DNA of 64,000 bases from Oscheius onirici (Eukaryota > Nematoda > Chromadorea > Rhabditida > Rhabditidae), in NCBI GenBank assembly GCA_932521025.1, contig OW051468.1, positions 7,688,064 through 7,752,063 on the forward strand, in the 5' to 3' direction. Below are positions 24,048-33,758 of this stretch, in pieces. The number at the start of each line of letters is the position of its first letter. Positions within the stretch are counted from its first letter, which is position 1. A program made the position numbers and the translations under genes. The notes below the pieces were generated by a model. That model did not search any database, was not told the DNA's origin, and saw only the letters and a program-made list of their open reading frames with translations.

Positions 24048-25945
24048 TCAAATAGTTCCTTCTGCAGTGTGCTCTTCTTCGTCAACAGGCGCCACTTTAG
24101 TTGATCGTGTCCCACCAAAACAGGCGTCTCTTCCAAACGCAAATACCGACCTAAAGAGCTTTTCTTTTGATGTAAACGTTATTTTACCAAATGATATGGC
24201 CGACACAAAACCATAGTGCCAAATTGTACCCTACGTAGGACAGCATGTCATAGAGAGGCGGGTCCTTTGAGTCGAGAACCTAAAAACTAGTTTTTCTCAA
24301 TTTTCAGTAATTGAAACCTCTGTGACTCTCATAGAATCGTACTGGAGACTAAGTCTGGCTATAAAATCTTGGCTGTTCTGGTATTCTGACGGTAGATCGA
24401 ATTCTTCCAATTGGCCTGGATATGAAGTGAAGAGACATCTCCTCTCATTGTTATTCTGACAGTTTTTGAGCTCGTCCCATCCCCTCAAGTCCTTTGGAAT
24501 GTCTGCTTCATCGCCCCGGGCCAAGTCGACATATCGACGAGCGCAGGCCTCGTACTGCTCGACTCCACACACGTTGGATCGGTCAATCAGTCTCGCGAAT
24601 TGGCTAAAAGACTATTCCAATCTTTTTTGTTTGTTACCTGAACTGTTGCCTATTGTAGGCCATCAAATCAGCCATAACAGGATAACAGCCACAATGTTGC
24701 ACAGCAACTGTTAGATGACAGATCAGAAGGGCCGTTTGGTTATTGTCACTGTGTCGTTTGTCTGCTCGACGGGAATCTCCCAAGGCCTGACCACAGGACG
24801 GTCGACGAGTAAAGGCTCGACTCTGATTCGAAGAATACATCAAAAAAATGAAAAGTACCAACCTCCTTGCGCATTTTCAGTCGAACACCGCGCTTGTCTC
24901 TCAAGCGAATGGGATTCGTCAGGTACTGTTCAATACTCGACAGCTCGGAATTGCCCTCGATAAGGAAAATGTCCACTCCGGGATGAACTCGCATGTAGTC
25001 GGCGTACCAAGAGTTTCTCGGAATCTGTGAGCATCGTAACTGTTGGAAAAGAAGCCCATCCCTCTCCCAGAAGACGGCATTTTCCACCTTCTTGATATTC
25101 TACAAAGTTGTAGCTAATTATCCCAGCTGCAACTTTGCGGAAGATCAGAAAACTGGAAAACGTTATCCACAAATGTTGTCAAGAAAAAGATTGCCTCTTT
25201 CTGGAACTTCATGATACTTCCTTTCGATTTATCAAAACTGTTTTACCAACCTGGAACAGAATGTTGAACTGTTTGTCCGGCGACGTGCTGTTCTGTACCA
25301 TTGAGCGATCGTGCAGAAGCCAGCACATGCCAACTGGCCCGGCAAGAGATACCGTTATAAGATTCTGACAGCAGACATAGGACGTCATCTGGACGCCTTG
25401 GTATTGACAAGAAGAAATCACACTTTGACAGTCCATCTGCATCCTCTGGATCGTCGAGTTTCGTCCAAGGGATGGAATGTACTGGGCGAGTATGTCGGCT
25501 CCTCTCTGAAGAGAAGAAGCCGACGGTGGACTGGCAGAATATTCCGCTCCCTCTCGAAGTGACGGATTCACCCACTCCAAGAGATATCTAAATCTTGGTC
25601 TATCCTCAACAAATTGCCCTTTATCGGTAGCCGGAAGTCTGTTGCCTTCCGGCCCCACTCACCGCATGCTATTCTCCTGACGGATATTGCTGCTGACCGA
25701 GTTGATACCGTCTTGACTGAAGGGCATTCTGTTGCAGATGACCACAGCTGGCATCTCGATACGATCTGCCAGCACCCTACAGTATTTTCTTCTAAAAATC
25801 CTAGATCTGCTTACAGTTTGATCTCCGTCTTCTGCGTACTTTCGGCATAGCGCAGAATGAAATAGAGACTGTGGAGCACAAAGAGAGCCGTGCAGGCAGC
25901 CAGCAGGGCTACAAAAACCGCAGCGTTGCAAATTTGGACGAACAT
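24048..25945 (-). CDS. DEG/ENaC-family cation channel subunit
   Basis: Trimeric sodium channel subunit with two membrane helices and a large Cys-rich extracellular loop. The N-terminal exon gives a short cytosolic lead and TM1 (NAAVFVALLAACTALFVLHS), followed by the degenerin motif EMPAVVICNRMPF. The loop has CQSVISSCQYQG, then FQQLRCSQIPRN, VHPGVDIFLIEGN and the Cys-rich hallmark LLICHLTVAVQHCGCYPV. Before TM2 comes LYDMLSYVGYNLALWFCVG; the helix continues HIIWSVFAF. The last join (at about 24155) in phase gives an acidic tail ending AEGTI at 24048; another frame across the same exon runs to 23933, but only out of phase. The N-terminal tail before TM1 is very short, so an upstream exon may be missing. 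Subfamily not resolved. Confidence 0.82.
25093..25147. repeat. dispersed intronic hairpin, copy in the DEG/ENaC gene
   Basis: GATATTCTACAAAGTTGTAG faces CTGCAACTTTGCGGAA across a 14-nt loop. The copy abuts an exon border: the acceptor at about 25091 (minus strand) lies directly beside it, so the stem could influence splice-site use. Confidence 0.55.
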
Positions 25946-26203
25946 TTCGGCAAGAGCAGGACACTAATAGCCAGTTGCCATGACCGCTGTCCAGCCGGAC
26001 TTATTGCGCAACTGGGCGGGTCTTTGTTTGGATCTGGAGCTTAGGCTGGGAGGGCTAATTGTTTTCTTGATAAGCTGGCATCAGGTTACATGGTAGCCAC
26101 TCGAGAATGATACGATTTTGAGAGAAAAGACTTGTACGAACAAAATAACAGCAACAATGATAGCTGAGAAGAGATAACCGGAAAGTGTCAACAATGAAAG
26201 AAA

Positions 26204-28441
26204 TTAGGACGTCGCTGCAGCTGGGAGAACCTTGATTCCGGACAAAACGTAGCCACTGGCGATATGTTGAGTCATCATAGGATGAGTCCGATCCGGGAGG
26301 ACCTGATGGACGCGGTGCATCTGCTCGCTGAGAGCCACGTTGAGACAGTTGTTATCCATCAGCCACGACTGTGCCCGGACTAGTGTCTGAAGTGGAGTTT
26401 TTGGGATAGAAAAAAAGAATAGGAACCTGCAGATCGTTGTGATAGATTGCAACAGCTCCGGACGGCTTCAACTTGGGAAAAAGAATACGAAGACAATCGA
26501 CAACATCGATCTGAAAAAACAACTTTTAGAAGACCTTTTCAGCCTGTTTGGAACGCTTTTTACAGAATTGGACACCAAATTAACTGATGTGAGTATACAA
26601 TTCTTGCAATTCGCAGCGACTAACCGGAAACGCCTGGTTACAGTCATATAAGCCAGCGTTGGGCGAACACGAACACGGACCGAACATAGCACTTTCTGCT
26701 CGCCTGTGAACCGAACACGGACGTCCGCGTCTCCCAATGTTCGACGTCGAACACGGACTGTTTGCGTTCGTGTTCGGTCAAAACGAACAACGAACACGGA
26801 TGTCCGCCCAACACTGATATACGCTCTTTCAAATCACATGCCCTGCTTTGATATATAAATAGAAAGAGCTATGTTTACATCTTCCAGATGACCACAATCT
26901 GCTCGATTTGGCACTTTCAAGGGGCTTCAAAACCAGGTGTTCGAACAAGGCAACTAATCAGCAACCTAGGCGAACAGAAGCATGCAATTAGCATAATAAA
27001 TATGCAGGAGTGCTACAGGATATCAGTATGGGCGAGCTGCTGGTCAGCGGTGTGGAATTACTAGTGAGCGTGTGTATAGTATGGAGAAAATGCTCACAGA
27101 TCGGCATGCCAGGATAAGAGAATCCACTCCGCTGGCTATGAATCCGAGTCCGCGTTGTTCTCTGGCTATTCGTTCGGCTCTTTTCACGTTCACATCTTCT
27201 GTTGTTGTCGTAGAGGCTGCCATCTGAACAGTTTTTCTTACCGACAAGAATGACATTAATACCGGCTTGTCGAGAGAACCTTCAGTCGTTTCACCCGTCT
27301 CCATTTCTTCTTCCTTCACCTCAGAGCCGTCGTCACTGATTCCGAGAAGTTTCCTGATGCGGACTGGAAGATACGGTGCCAGTGTCTGAAAGAAACCTTG
27401 TGGGAAAAGTACGAAAGTATGGTTACCTCTTCGTCGAAGTTCATGGCATGAAGACATGGAACACTTTGGGCCATCAGTCCGCGATGAACCTGGATACAGG
27501 CGCCATTACCGGCCAGTCGTTCCAAGATGGCGGCCGTAACGATGCCTTGCAGCTGAATTCGTAGTAGGACAAAAAAACGGATTTACCTGATCAATAACGA
27601 GAACATTTCTATTGTGAACAATGTGTCCCATTTGGAGAAGAAGACCCAATTGGTTGATTCTAAAACTTTCTTAAAACAGGGAAGAGCTCCAAATTACCGA
27701 AGCATTCCGAATTTCTCCGTATCTTTTGTGTAGTATGAGCTGGCTAGTAGCCGAATTGTAGGCTTCATAACGAGGATTCTAATTTTTTTATTACACAGAG
27801 ACAAGCACGAGAGACTAACCTATCTGAATGTTTCTTCATTTTTCGGCTAATGTACTTGCTTTGAGAGTAATCTGTTCGATTGGCGAATCTTTTGTTGCCT
27901 TGGACAAGTTTGTCAACCTGAAAATGGTGAAAATATAAAAATAAGGAACTTACAATGATCGTAGTACGTGTACCACCGGTTTTCATATCCAAAACCTCCG
28001 TTTGAGTAACTTCTTGGCCAGATTGAGTCGTTGGCGCCTCCTCTTCTACCTGATTAGCGACGAGCGTTTTCAAGGCATCGGTCTCCTCGGTACTGGATCC
28101 ATTCTTTGTTAAAAATGCTGAAAATGGATTGTTTTATTTGTGAAAAAAGGTCAAAAACTTACGCAAATCTCCAGAGCTTTGACGTAGCTCCTCCAGTCGT
28201 TTTTCAGCCGAAATCGGCGTGGCGTTCATGGCAGATACCTCGAACAGACCGTAGGGATGTCCAAGGCATCTGAAAATTTACTGTAATCTAATAAACTCAG
28301 AAAATTATACCCATCACACTCGAAACGGAGCTTTTCAACCAGTATCTTCGACGTTCTTGTGAATCGCACGACGCGATACGTCTCTCCTCCTACTTTTTGC
28401 ACAACGACGTATTTTCCTTCTTGAATGATGTCGTCTTCCAT
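26204..28441 (-). CDS. TRMT6: TRMT6: tRNA m1A58 methyltransferase, non-catalytic subunit
   Basis: RNA-binding partner (Trm6/Gcd10) of the Trm61 catalytic subunit, making 1-methyladenosine at tRNA position 58. The N-terminus reads MEDDIIQEGKYVVVQKVGG and VRFTRTSKILVEKLRFECDG. Then VDKLVQGNKRFANRTDYSQS and KYISRKMKKHSDR, the basic Trm6 motif, and FGMLRINQLGLLLQMGHIVH. The C-terminal Rossmann half has RNVLVIDQ, VTAAILERLAGNG, CIQVHRG, VDVVDCLRILFPKLKPSGAV and HPMMTQHIASGYVLSGIKVL. The ATG follows TTTCAAG. The stop is 258 bp from the DEG/ENaC start on the same strand. The intron at about 26509-27100 holds a small inverted-repeat element made of CGAACACGGA motifs. Confidence 0.9.
26652..26815. mobile_element. 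short element with CGAACACGGA motifs in a TRMT6 intron
   Basis: Ends AGCGTTGGGCGAACA and TGTCCGCCCAACACT are inverted repeats (13 of 15). Inside are at least five copies of CGAACACGGA or its reverse complement TCCGTGTTCG-like form. No ORF. Size about 164 bp. Confidence 0.6.
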
Positions 28442-28959
28442 CTTGAAACAGGGAATAAAAAATGAACAAAATAGATTGGAAGCTAACTAGGAAATTGAAA
28501 TGCGCTCATTTTTAATTGAACGCAAGATACGAGCCAAGATATACGACAAAATCCAAAAAAAATCTAGTTTATGCAGCTGGAAAAGATGACTGTGATCTAG
28601 ACAAAAAGTTGAAAACAATCATAAAAAGCATACAGTACGGCTCAATATTTCCAGACTTTCCAAAGTTATTTGGTAATACTAATAGCAGGCACCCCCTCCA
28701 TTCAAATATTTTGGCGCGCAAGCCATAACTTGCCTAAATTCGGGTTTTTCACCATTTTACCAGTATTATTTCGTGTTCTAGCTGCTTTTATCGAACTCAG
28801 CATCAAAAACTACCCTTAGGGCGAGTGTGTAATCTAATAAAATTGTGAAAAATCTGGAGAAACTCTCGGGGGGTGCATTTTGTGAGGGATGTCGCTTTTT
28901 TCTGAAGTATTTCGCCTAATTTTTCAAGTATTTCGGCATCCTGGGGGTTATATTTGATA
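28442..28959. other. intergenic stretch upstream of TRMT6
   Basis: No ORF or RNA gene supported. Presumed TRMT6 promoter region near 28442-28520. Confidence 0.3.
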
Positions 28960-29981
28960 GGATGTCGTCTTCAATTTTTTCTATCAGGTCGGGTGTTTCC
29001 TCTTTTCCCATTCTGACATTACAGTAACAGTAGACACTGACAATCTGACATTGCGAACAGTAGCGCCACAGACACTTGCGTTTTTTTTTGGAAAAGATAC
29101 GGCAAAAGTGACAGTCAGTTCATGAATCCGCCATGAACTGACAGCCTTCGATAGAAGGTAGTCACGCTCGGTTTTTCCGGTTCCTTGGGCACCTCCTTGA
29201 ATCCACAGCGGTGTTTGGTATAGTTCTTGGAAACCTGAGGACCAATAGGAAAAACTGATAGCTCTCTTGCGCTAAAAATATATTGGGCTGATCTACTAAA
29301 GATGAGAAACAATTGGTGTAGAGACTGCTCATCTGTCGCGCTCAATGCTCACTTCTGCGACAGTCTCGAGCGGGTAGTACTTCGGCTGTATCAGCTTCGC
29401 CAGTTTTCACGCTTGAAGTCTATGCCTGCTTGTAGCTTTCGTGCTCCGTGCTCCTACGACCGCCGATGCCAGTGACTGCCAATATCTTGTTCTGGTAGAT
29501 GTCGGATGTGAACAGTCAGGCCATCGTCGTCAGTTTGACAGAAAATCTGTTCTTGCCGATATGGAGAAATCGATCATTCTTCAGGTTCGATTACTGGAAA
29601 TTAAGAAACGAGAAAAGCAACATAGAAACAGTAGCTATCAGATGCCAATCACTGTCAGGATATTTTTAGCGCAAGAGAGCTATCAGTTTTTCCTATTGGT
29701 CCTCAGGTTTTCAAGAACTATACCAAACACCGCTGTGGATTCAAGGAGGTGCCCAAGGAACCGGAAAAACCGAGCGTGACTACCTTCTATCGAAGGCTGT
29801 CAGTTCATGGCGGATTCATGAACTGACTGTCACTTTTGCCGTCTCTTTTCCAAAAAAAAACGCAAGTGTCTGTGGCGCTACTGTTCGCAATGTCAGATTG
29901 TCAGTGTCTACTGTTACTGTAATGTCAGAATGGGAAAAGAGGAAACACCCGACCTGATAGAATAAGTTGAAGACGACATCC
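28960..29981. mobile_element. 1.02 kb DNA element with 320-bp terminal inverted repeats
   Basis: The ends GGATGTCGTCTTC and GAAGACGACATCC are exact inverted repeats. The arms (28960-29282 and 29660-29981) stay highly complementary throughout, leaving a 377-bp centre without a transposase ORF. Each arm carries its own hairpin, CAGTTCATG-AATCCGC-CATGAACTG. Related arms occur at 62404-62625 and 63757-64000. Typical of a non-autonomous fold-back or long-TIR DNA transposon. No target-site duplication was recognised. Confidence 0.85.
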
Positions 29982-30466
29982 GCACATCTGATGACGAGAA
30001 GCTAGAGTGACGCTCTTGAGGCACTTGTCTTTAGCTTGACTTGTCAAGACTTGTCGAGATTTTGACATGTCGCGACTCTGTGAGAAGGCGGCATTTTGAA
30101 AAAAAAAAACGTATTTTTGGGTCTAGAATTGAAAATCCCTTGAGTATCGTAATGCTCTTTCTGTTGCTACAAGCGCAGTTGAATCCGAATCTACTGTGGA
30201 ACTATCCAAGTCTACTTTGTATAGAGGATAGGTGACACGAGACCATCAGTCTATGTTCTTTTTTCTCTTCTGCCCTGGGATCAACTGAAAGAATCTGTGA
30301 TCCAGAATATGCTTCGGAAGCGTTATTGGAACACTATCAGCGAAGACCCAACAGTTCGTAAACTCATGTAGTCTGTACAAGAAATGGAGAGAGTTTCCTC
30401 TTCTGACACCTGTTTGCGACTGCTTATTCAACACACTTCCAAAATAATTTTTGCATTGCAAATGTT
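29982..30466. other. intergenic stretch with a possible F-box-like remnant
   Basis: On the plus strand at 30266-30388 a short frame reads LPWDQLKESVIQNML and KRYWNTISEDPTVRKLM before a stop. It recalls the end of an F-box-like helix set but is preceded by a stop and has no start. Otherwise nothing seen. Confidence 0.25.
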
Positions 30467-30878
30467 TATTTTGTCTTAGATCTTGTAGTCATAGTAGCGG
30501 ATGAAAGAGCTGAAGTTATCTATTATATCTACCATCCGTACTCTTACCTTTGGGAGCCCTCTTCACTCGTTCTTTTGTAGTTTTGATAGCCGGCTGTTGT
30601 TTCACCAGGACCACAGGAGGTTTTTTTACCAGGGCTGAATCAAACTTTCGTAAACAACAAAATAAATTTACCTTTCGGAGCCAGTTTTGTTCTGCCAAGT
30701 TTCGGAATCACTATCAGTTCTTCCTCCTCGTCACCATTAGAAACTTTCAAGGCGGTTTCAAAGAAAAGCTAGATGCATTTTAACAGAGAACTATAGGAAA
30801 ACTCACTTCTAGCACAAACTGAGCTTCATTCCCGAATTCTCTGCTCTCTTTACTGGGAGAAGTTTTCGGTGAGGGCAT
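30467..30878 (-). CDS. small basic protein, unrecognised
   Basis: Four exons join in phase (about 108 aa): MPSPKTSPSKESREFGNEAQ, then LFFETALKVSNGDEEEELIV-IPKLGRTKLAPK, LVKKPPVVLVKQQPAIKTTK-ERVKRAPK, and LSSATMTTRSKTK. The N-terminus is SP-rich, the middle has a run of acidic residues and the C-terminal half is Lys/Arg-rich, suggesting a nuclear or nucleic-acid-associated protein. Introns are about 50 bp with good GTAA/CAG borders. The stop overlaps an AATAAA-like poly(A) signal (AAAATAAAC). No family recognised. Confidence 0.6.
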
Positions 30879-31007
30879 GGTCGAGGAGTGACCGAACTGA
30901 CCGGCGCGGGTCAATCGATGCATTTGAATGCAGCTGCACAGTCAATCAGATACCCTGGGACATAGTGAAAAAAAAATAGTATACATATATGATTTTGAAC
31001 TCAAAAG

Positions 31008-31864
31008 TCATTTATTAACAGAGCCAGCACGGAATCGAATAAGTTCCTCCTTCTCTCTTTTCTTTTCTTCCTTGTTCTTCTCATTCGCGACTTTCATCCT
31101 CTCATCTGCGTCTCTCGTCTCCTGTTCCATTCTCCTTCCCATCACTTTCAGTTCTCTGATTTGGAAGACAAACTCTTGAAAGAGTTGCGCCCTAACCAGC
31201 TGTTCTTCTTTGTACAACAAACTACTCTTCCCGCCAGACTCGGCGAGTAACGACATCTGGGTATTGAGCAAGATTTGTTCCAGAGTATCGAGCATTGGGA
31301 AGTATTGTTGCAGGAAAAAGTTCCTGGCCTGACTGGAAGTTACAAGTCGTAAAACCTTTTTCCTACCTGATCCTTTTCTTCTGCAGCTCTCGCAAAGCTC
31401 TTTTCCTTGTATCTCTTGAATCTCTGATGAATACAATTTGTGGCTCTTCGTCTGCCAGCCCTCTCCTCTTCCGGCAGAGTCGTCTTTCTTCCAGGACGTT
31501 TCTTTTCGTTCGATTGAAGGGACGATGTATCAAAACCTAAACAGAACCTGTGAAATGACATCAAAAACCATACTCTTGGATATATGAGTCATCCCAATTG
31601 GCTCCGAAACGACAGACATGGAGACGGGAGTCAGAGGATCTGAACCATTTTTCACAACAATTCCAATAGAGTCTTACACTGTTGATATCCTCCGTCCCAT
31701 CCCTGATTCCAGGACTGTTCCTGATAGTAGCACTGTCTGTGACTGTACACTGGATATTGACAGTTCTAAAAAAGACAGTCAGTAAATCGGTTTGTGACTC
31801 TCACCTGGTTCGGATAATAAGAGTTGAGTGTATTTGGAACACAGTGTGCTTGCTGATGTTCCAT
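31008..31864 (-). CDS. bZIP-like transcription factor with Q/Y-rich N-terminus
   Basis: Five exons in phase. The N-terminus is Gln/Tyr-rich (MEHQQAHCVPNTLNSYYPNQ, then CYYQEQSWNQGWDGGYQQ). A basic region follows: KKRPGRKTTLPEEERAGRRR, then ATNCIHQRFKRYKEK, which fits the bZIP N-x7-R spacing. The 120 residues after it are helical with leucine and hydrophobic repeats (FFLQQYFPMLDTLEQILL, LLAESGGKSSLLYKEEQLV), ending in a charged helix. Classification as bZIP is inferred from the basic region and the coil; the heptads are irregular. Divergent from the second bZIP-like gene, ATGs about 360 bp apart. The leader follows a GCAAAAG acceptor. Confidence 0.6.
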
Positions 31865-32223
31865 TTGCGGAGAGGAATGGCTAGCTTATCTTTTGCAGAA
31901 AAAAATAGTCAGAGGCAACTCCTTCCGATACTGATAGCACTGTGAAAAGGTAAACACATCGTCAGCTATATTTTTTACGATCTTCAAGCCTTTTTCGGAC
32001 AACCGCATTTTTCTGGATCCATTGAATAATACGGGACAGAGGACCATCCTGCCGTTGTCACCATGACGCACAACTTTCACAAGGCCCCTTCAAAGACTTG
32101 GTATTTGCTGACTGACTATTTTGATAGCTTGGAAGACTGTCCTTCTGACTGTATTCTTCTGACCCGTCATAATTTCCGGCTGATAAGGCATTGATCACAC
32201 GAGCTCTCTGTTCTTTTCGAGCT
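31865..32223. promoter_or_regulatory. shared 5' region of the two bZIP-like genes
   Basis: 359 bp between divergent ATGs, presumed bidirectional promoter by position. It includes the leader of the minus gene. No binding site claimed. Confidence 0.35.
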
Positions 32224-33373
32224 ATGTACCTGCACTATTCGCATCCAGGCTCTATGATTCAACCACCCTTTCATGGGGACTATTACGATATGGGGCCACC
32301 ACCTTTTGGATCTCAATACCCGCCACATCGTCACCCTTCGGTTTGTTGTATTTTGTACCACTAAGCTTCTTTTGATGATACTTGGGCAGGAGATCATCCA
32401 GGAATAGGATACACAGGTAGAATAGTCGAATATAGTCAAAATAAAGCAAAACGAACACCAATAGCTAACTCCTCTTCCGTTAGTTTTGAGGTTTGACTGT
32501 TATCTTGTCGTATCTAGTCTACTCACCTTCTGCAAAACTTTCAATTCCCTTTGTCATGTTTAAAGAATGGCTGTGCCTCTCGAAAGAGTCGGGCCAATTT
32601 CTCACTTTTATCAGCATGACGTCAACAATTCCAGGGCTACTACCCCCCTCATCCTCCGCTAAACTACCCTCCAAATTTCTATCCACCTCCTTCATTTCTT
32701 CCGTCCTACTCTGAGGATTTCTTCAACAACCCTCCACCATCCAGACATGAATCGATGGTCAGTCTCTCGACTCGAGCCAGTCCCTTCAGCAGTCCCGACA
32801 ATCTCTCAGAGATTCGGAGCCAAGTCTCTTCTCACTACTCTGTCAAATCTGATGGTGAGACTTACAGTAAGCCCAGAAAAGGATAATTTTCAGTGAGTTC
32901 TCTCTCCTCGAAGAGCAAGAACGAAGAGTCCGTTGAGAGCGGATACGTGGGGAGCAGGGCCTCTAAAAAGTCCGGGAGTATTCGAAAGAGAGCCTGGTCG
33001 ACCACTCCGAAGCCCCTTCCCAAGAATCCAGTCGAGGCGGCTCGACTACAGAAACGGCGAGATCGCAACAGAAAGGCTTCACAAAAGGCCAGAGACCGAC
33101 TGGTTCAACGAGCTGAAAGAGGCGATAGAATTATGACGGTGCGAAGAAAAAGTGAGCCGAAAAAATTCAAAGTTTCAGGTTTTGGGGGGAGTTACTAGCA
33201 GTTTCACGAACATTTGCGCCGAACTGGAAAAACTACACATTGCCGAAGTTGAGAAGCAACTTCGCATGGCCGGAGTAGATTCGAAGAAACTGACGGCCGA
33301 GCTGAAAGAGGTCCTGGAGGCTCTTGAACTGGTCAAAGCCGAAATGGAGGAGAATAATGTACAAAATGAGTAA
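32224..33373 (+). CDS. bZIP-like transcription factor with P/Y-rich N-terminus
   Basis: The N-terminal exon encodes MYLHYSHPGSMIQPPFHGDY. After it the joins near 32330-32430 are uncertain, because the best donor leads to an in-frame stop; a donor at CATC|GTCACC would keep the frame (GDHPGIGY). Then GYYPPHPPLNYPPNFYPPPS and an SP-rich segment. The basic region RLQKRRDRNRKASQKARDRL has the N-x7-R signature (NRKASQKAR). A 38-bp intron is removed and a helical coil follows (FTNICAELEKLHIAEVEKQL, ELKEVLEALELVKAEMEE), with leucines roughly every seven residues. AATAAA-like sequence is absent, but TTTATT lies soon after the stop. Confidence 0.65.
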
Positions 33374-33758
33374 TCTATAAACACTTTATTATCTGAATAC
33401 AAATTGGAATGCTGCGAGGGGACACTTTGGATTAGGTGCAAAGTGAATGAACTCTAGACTAGACAAGAACACACATATTTGAAATAATTTCCTAGAAACT
33501 CTGTGTTGTTGTACTTACGACGATTCATTTGGCGAGAGATTAGGGGAGTGGGATTAATTACAGAGAGCATTATGGCAAACCATGCGAGACACACAGAAGT
33601 ACGAGATAAAGCAGGTGAAGTGAGAGACTTATTGCTGGGTCACCGGGAGAGAGTTGTTGACATGCAAGCGGACAGAAGCGTGAAGTTTAGGGCTCAAAGC
33701 CGAGTCTGAACGAGAGAATATGATACAAAAAGAGAGAAATGGGATAGAAGGAGAGGGA
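33374..33758. other. convergent 3' region of bZIP-like and ppk-1 genes
   Basis: No gene seen; holds the two 3' UTRs. Confidence 0.35.

Noticed and set aside
23933-24142. Longer C-terminal frame for the DEG/ENaC gene (ending TYVASN)
   Set aside because: The splice phase from the preceding exon (CAT ATC ATT TG|) leads into the other frame, which ends at 24048.
30266-30388. F-box-like or transposase-like short frame (LPWDQLKESVIQNML)
   Set aside because: Only about 45 codons, preceded by a stop and without a start or splice site; too little to call.
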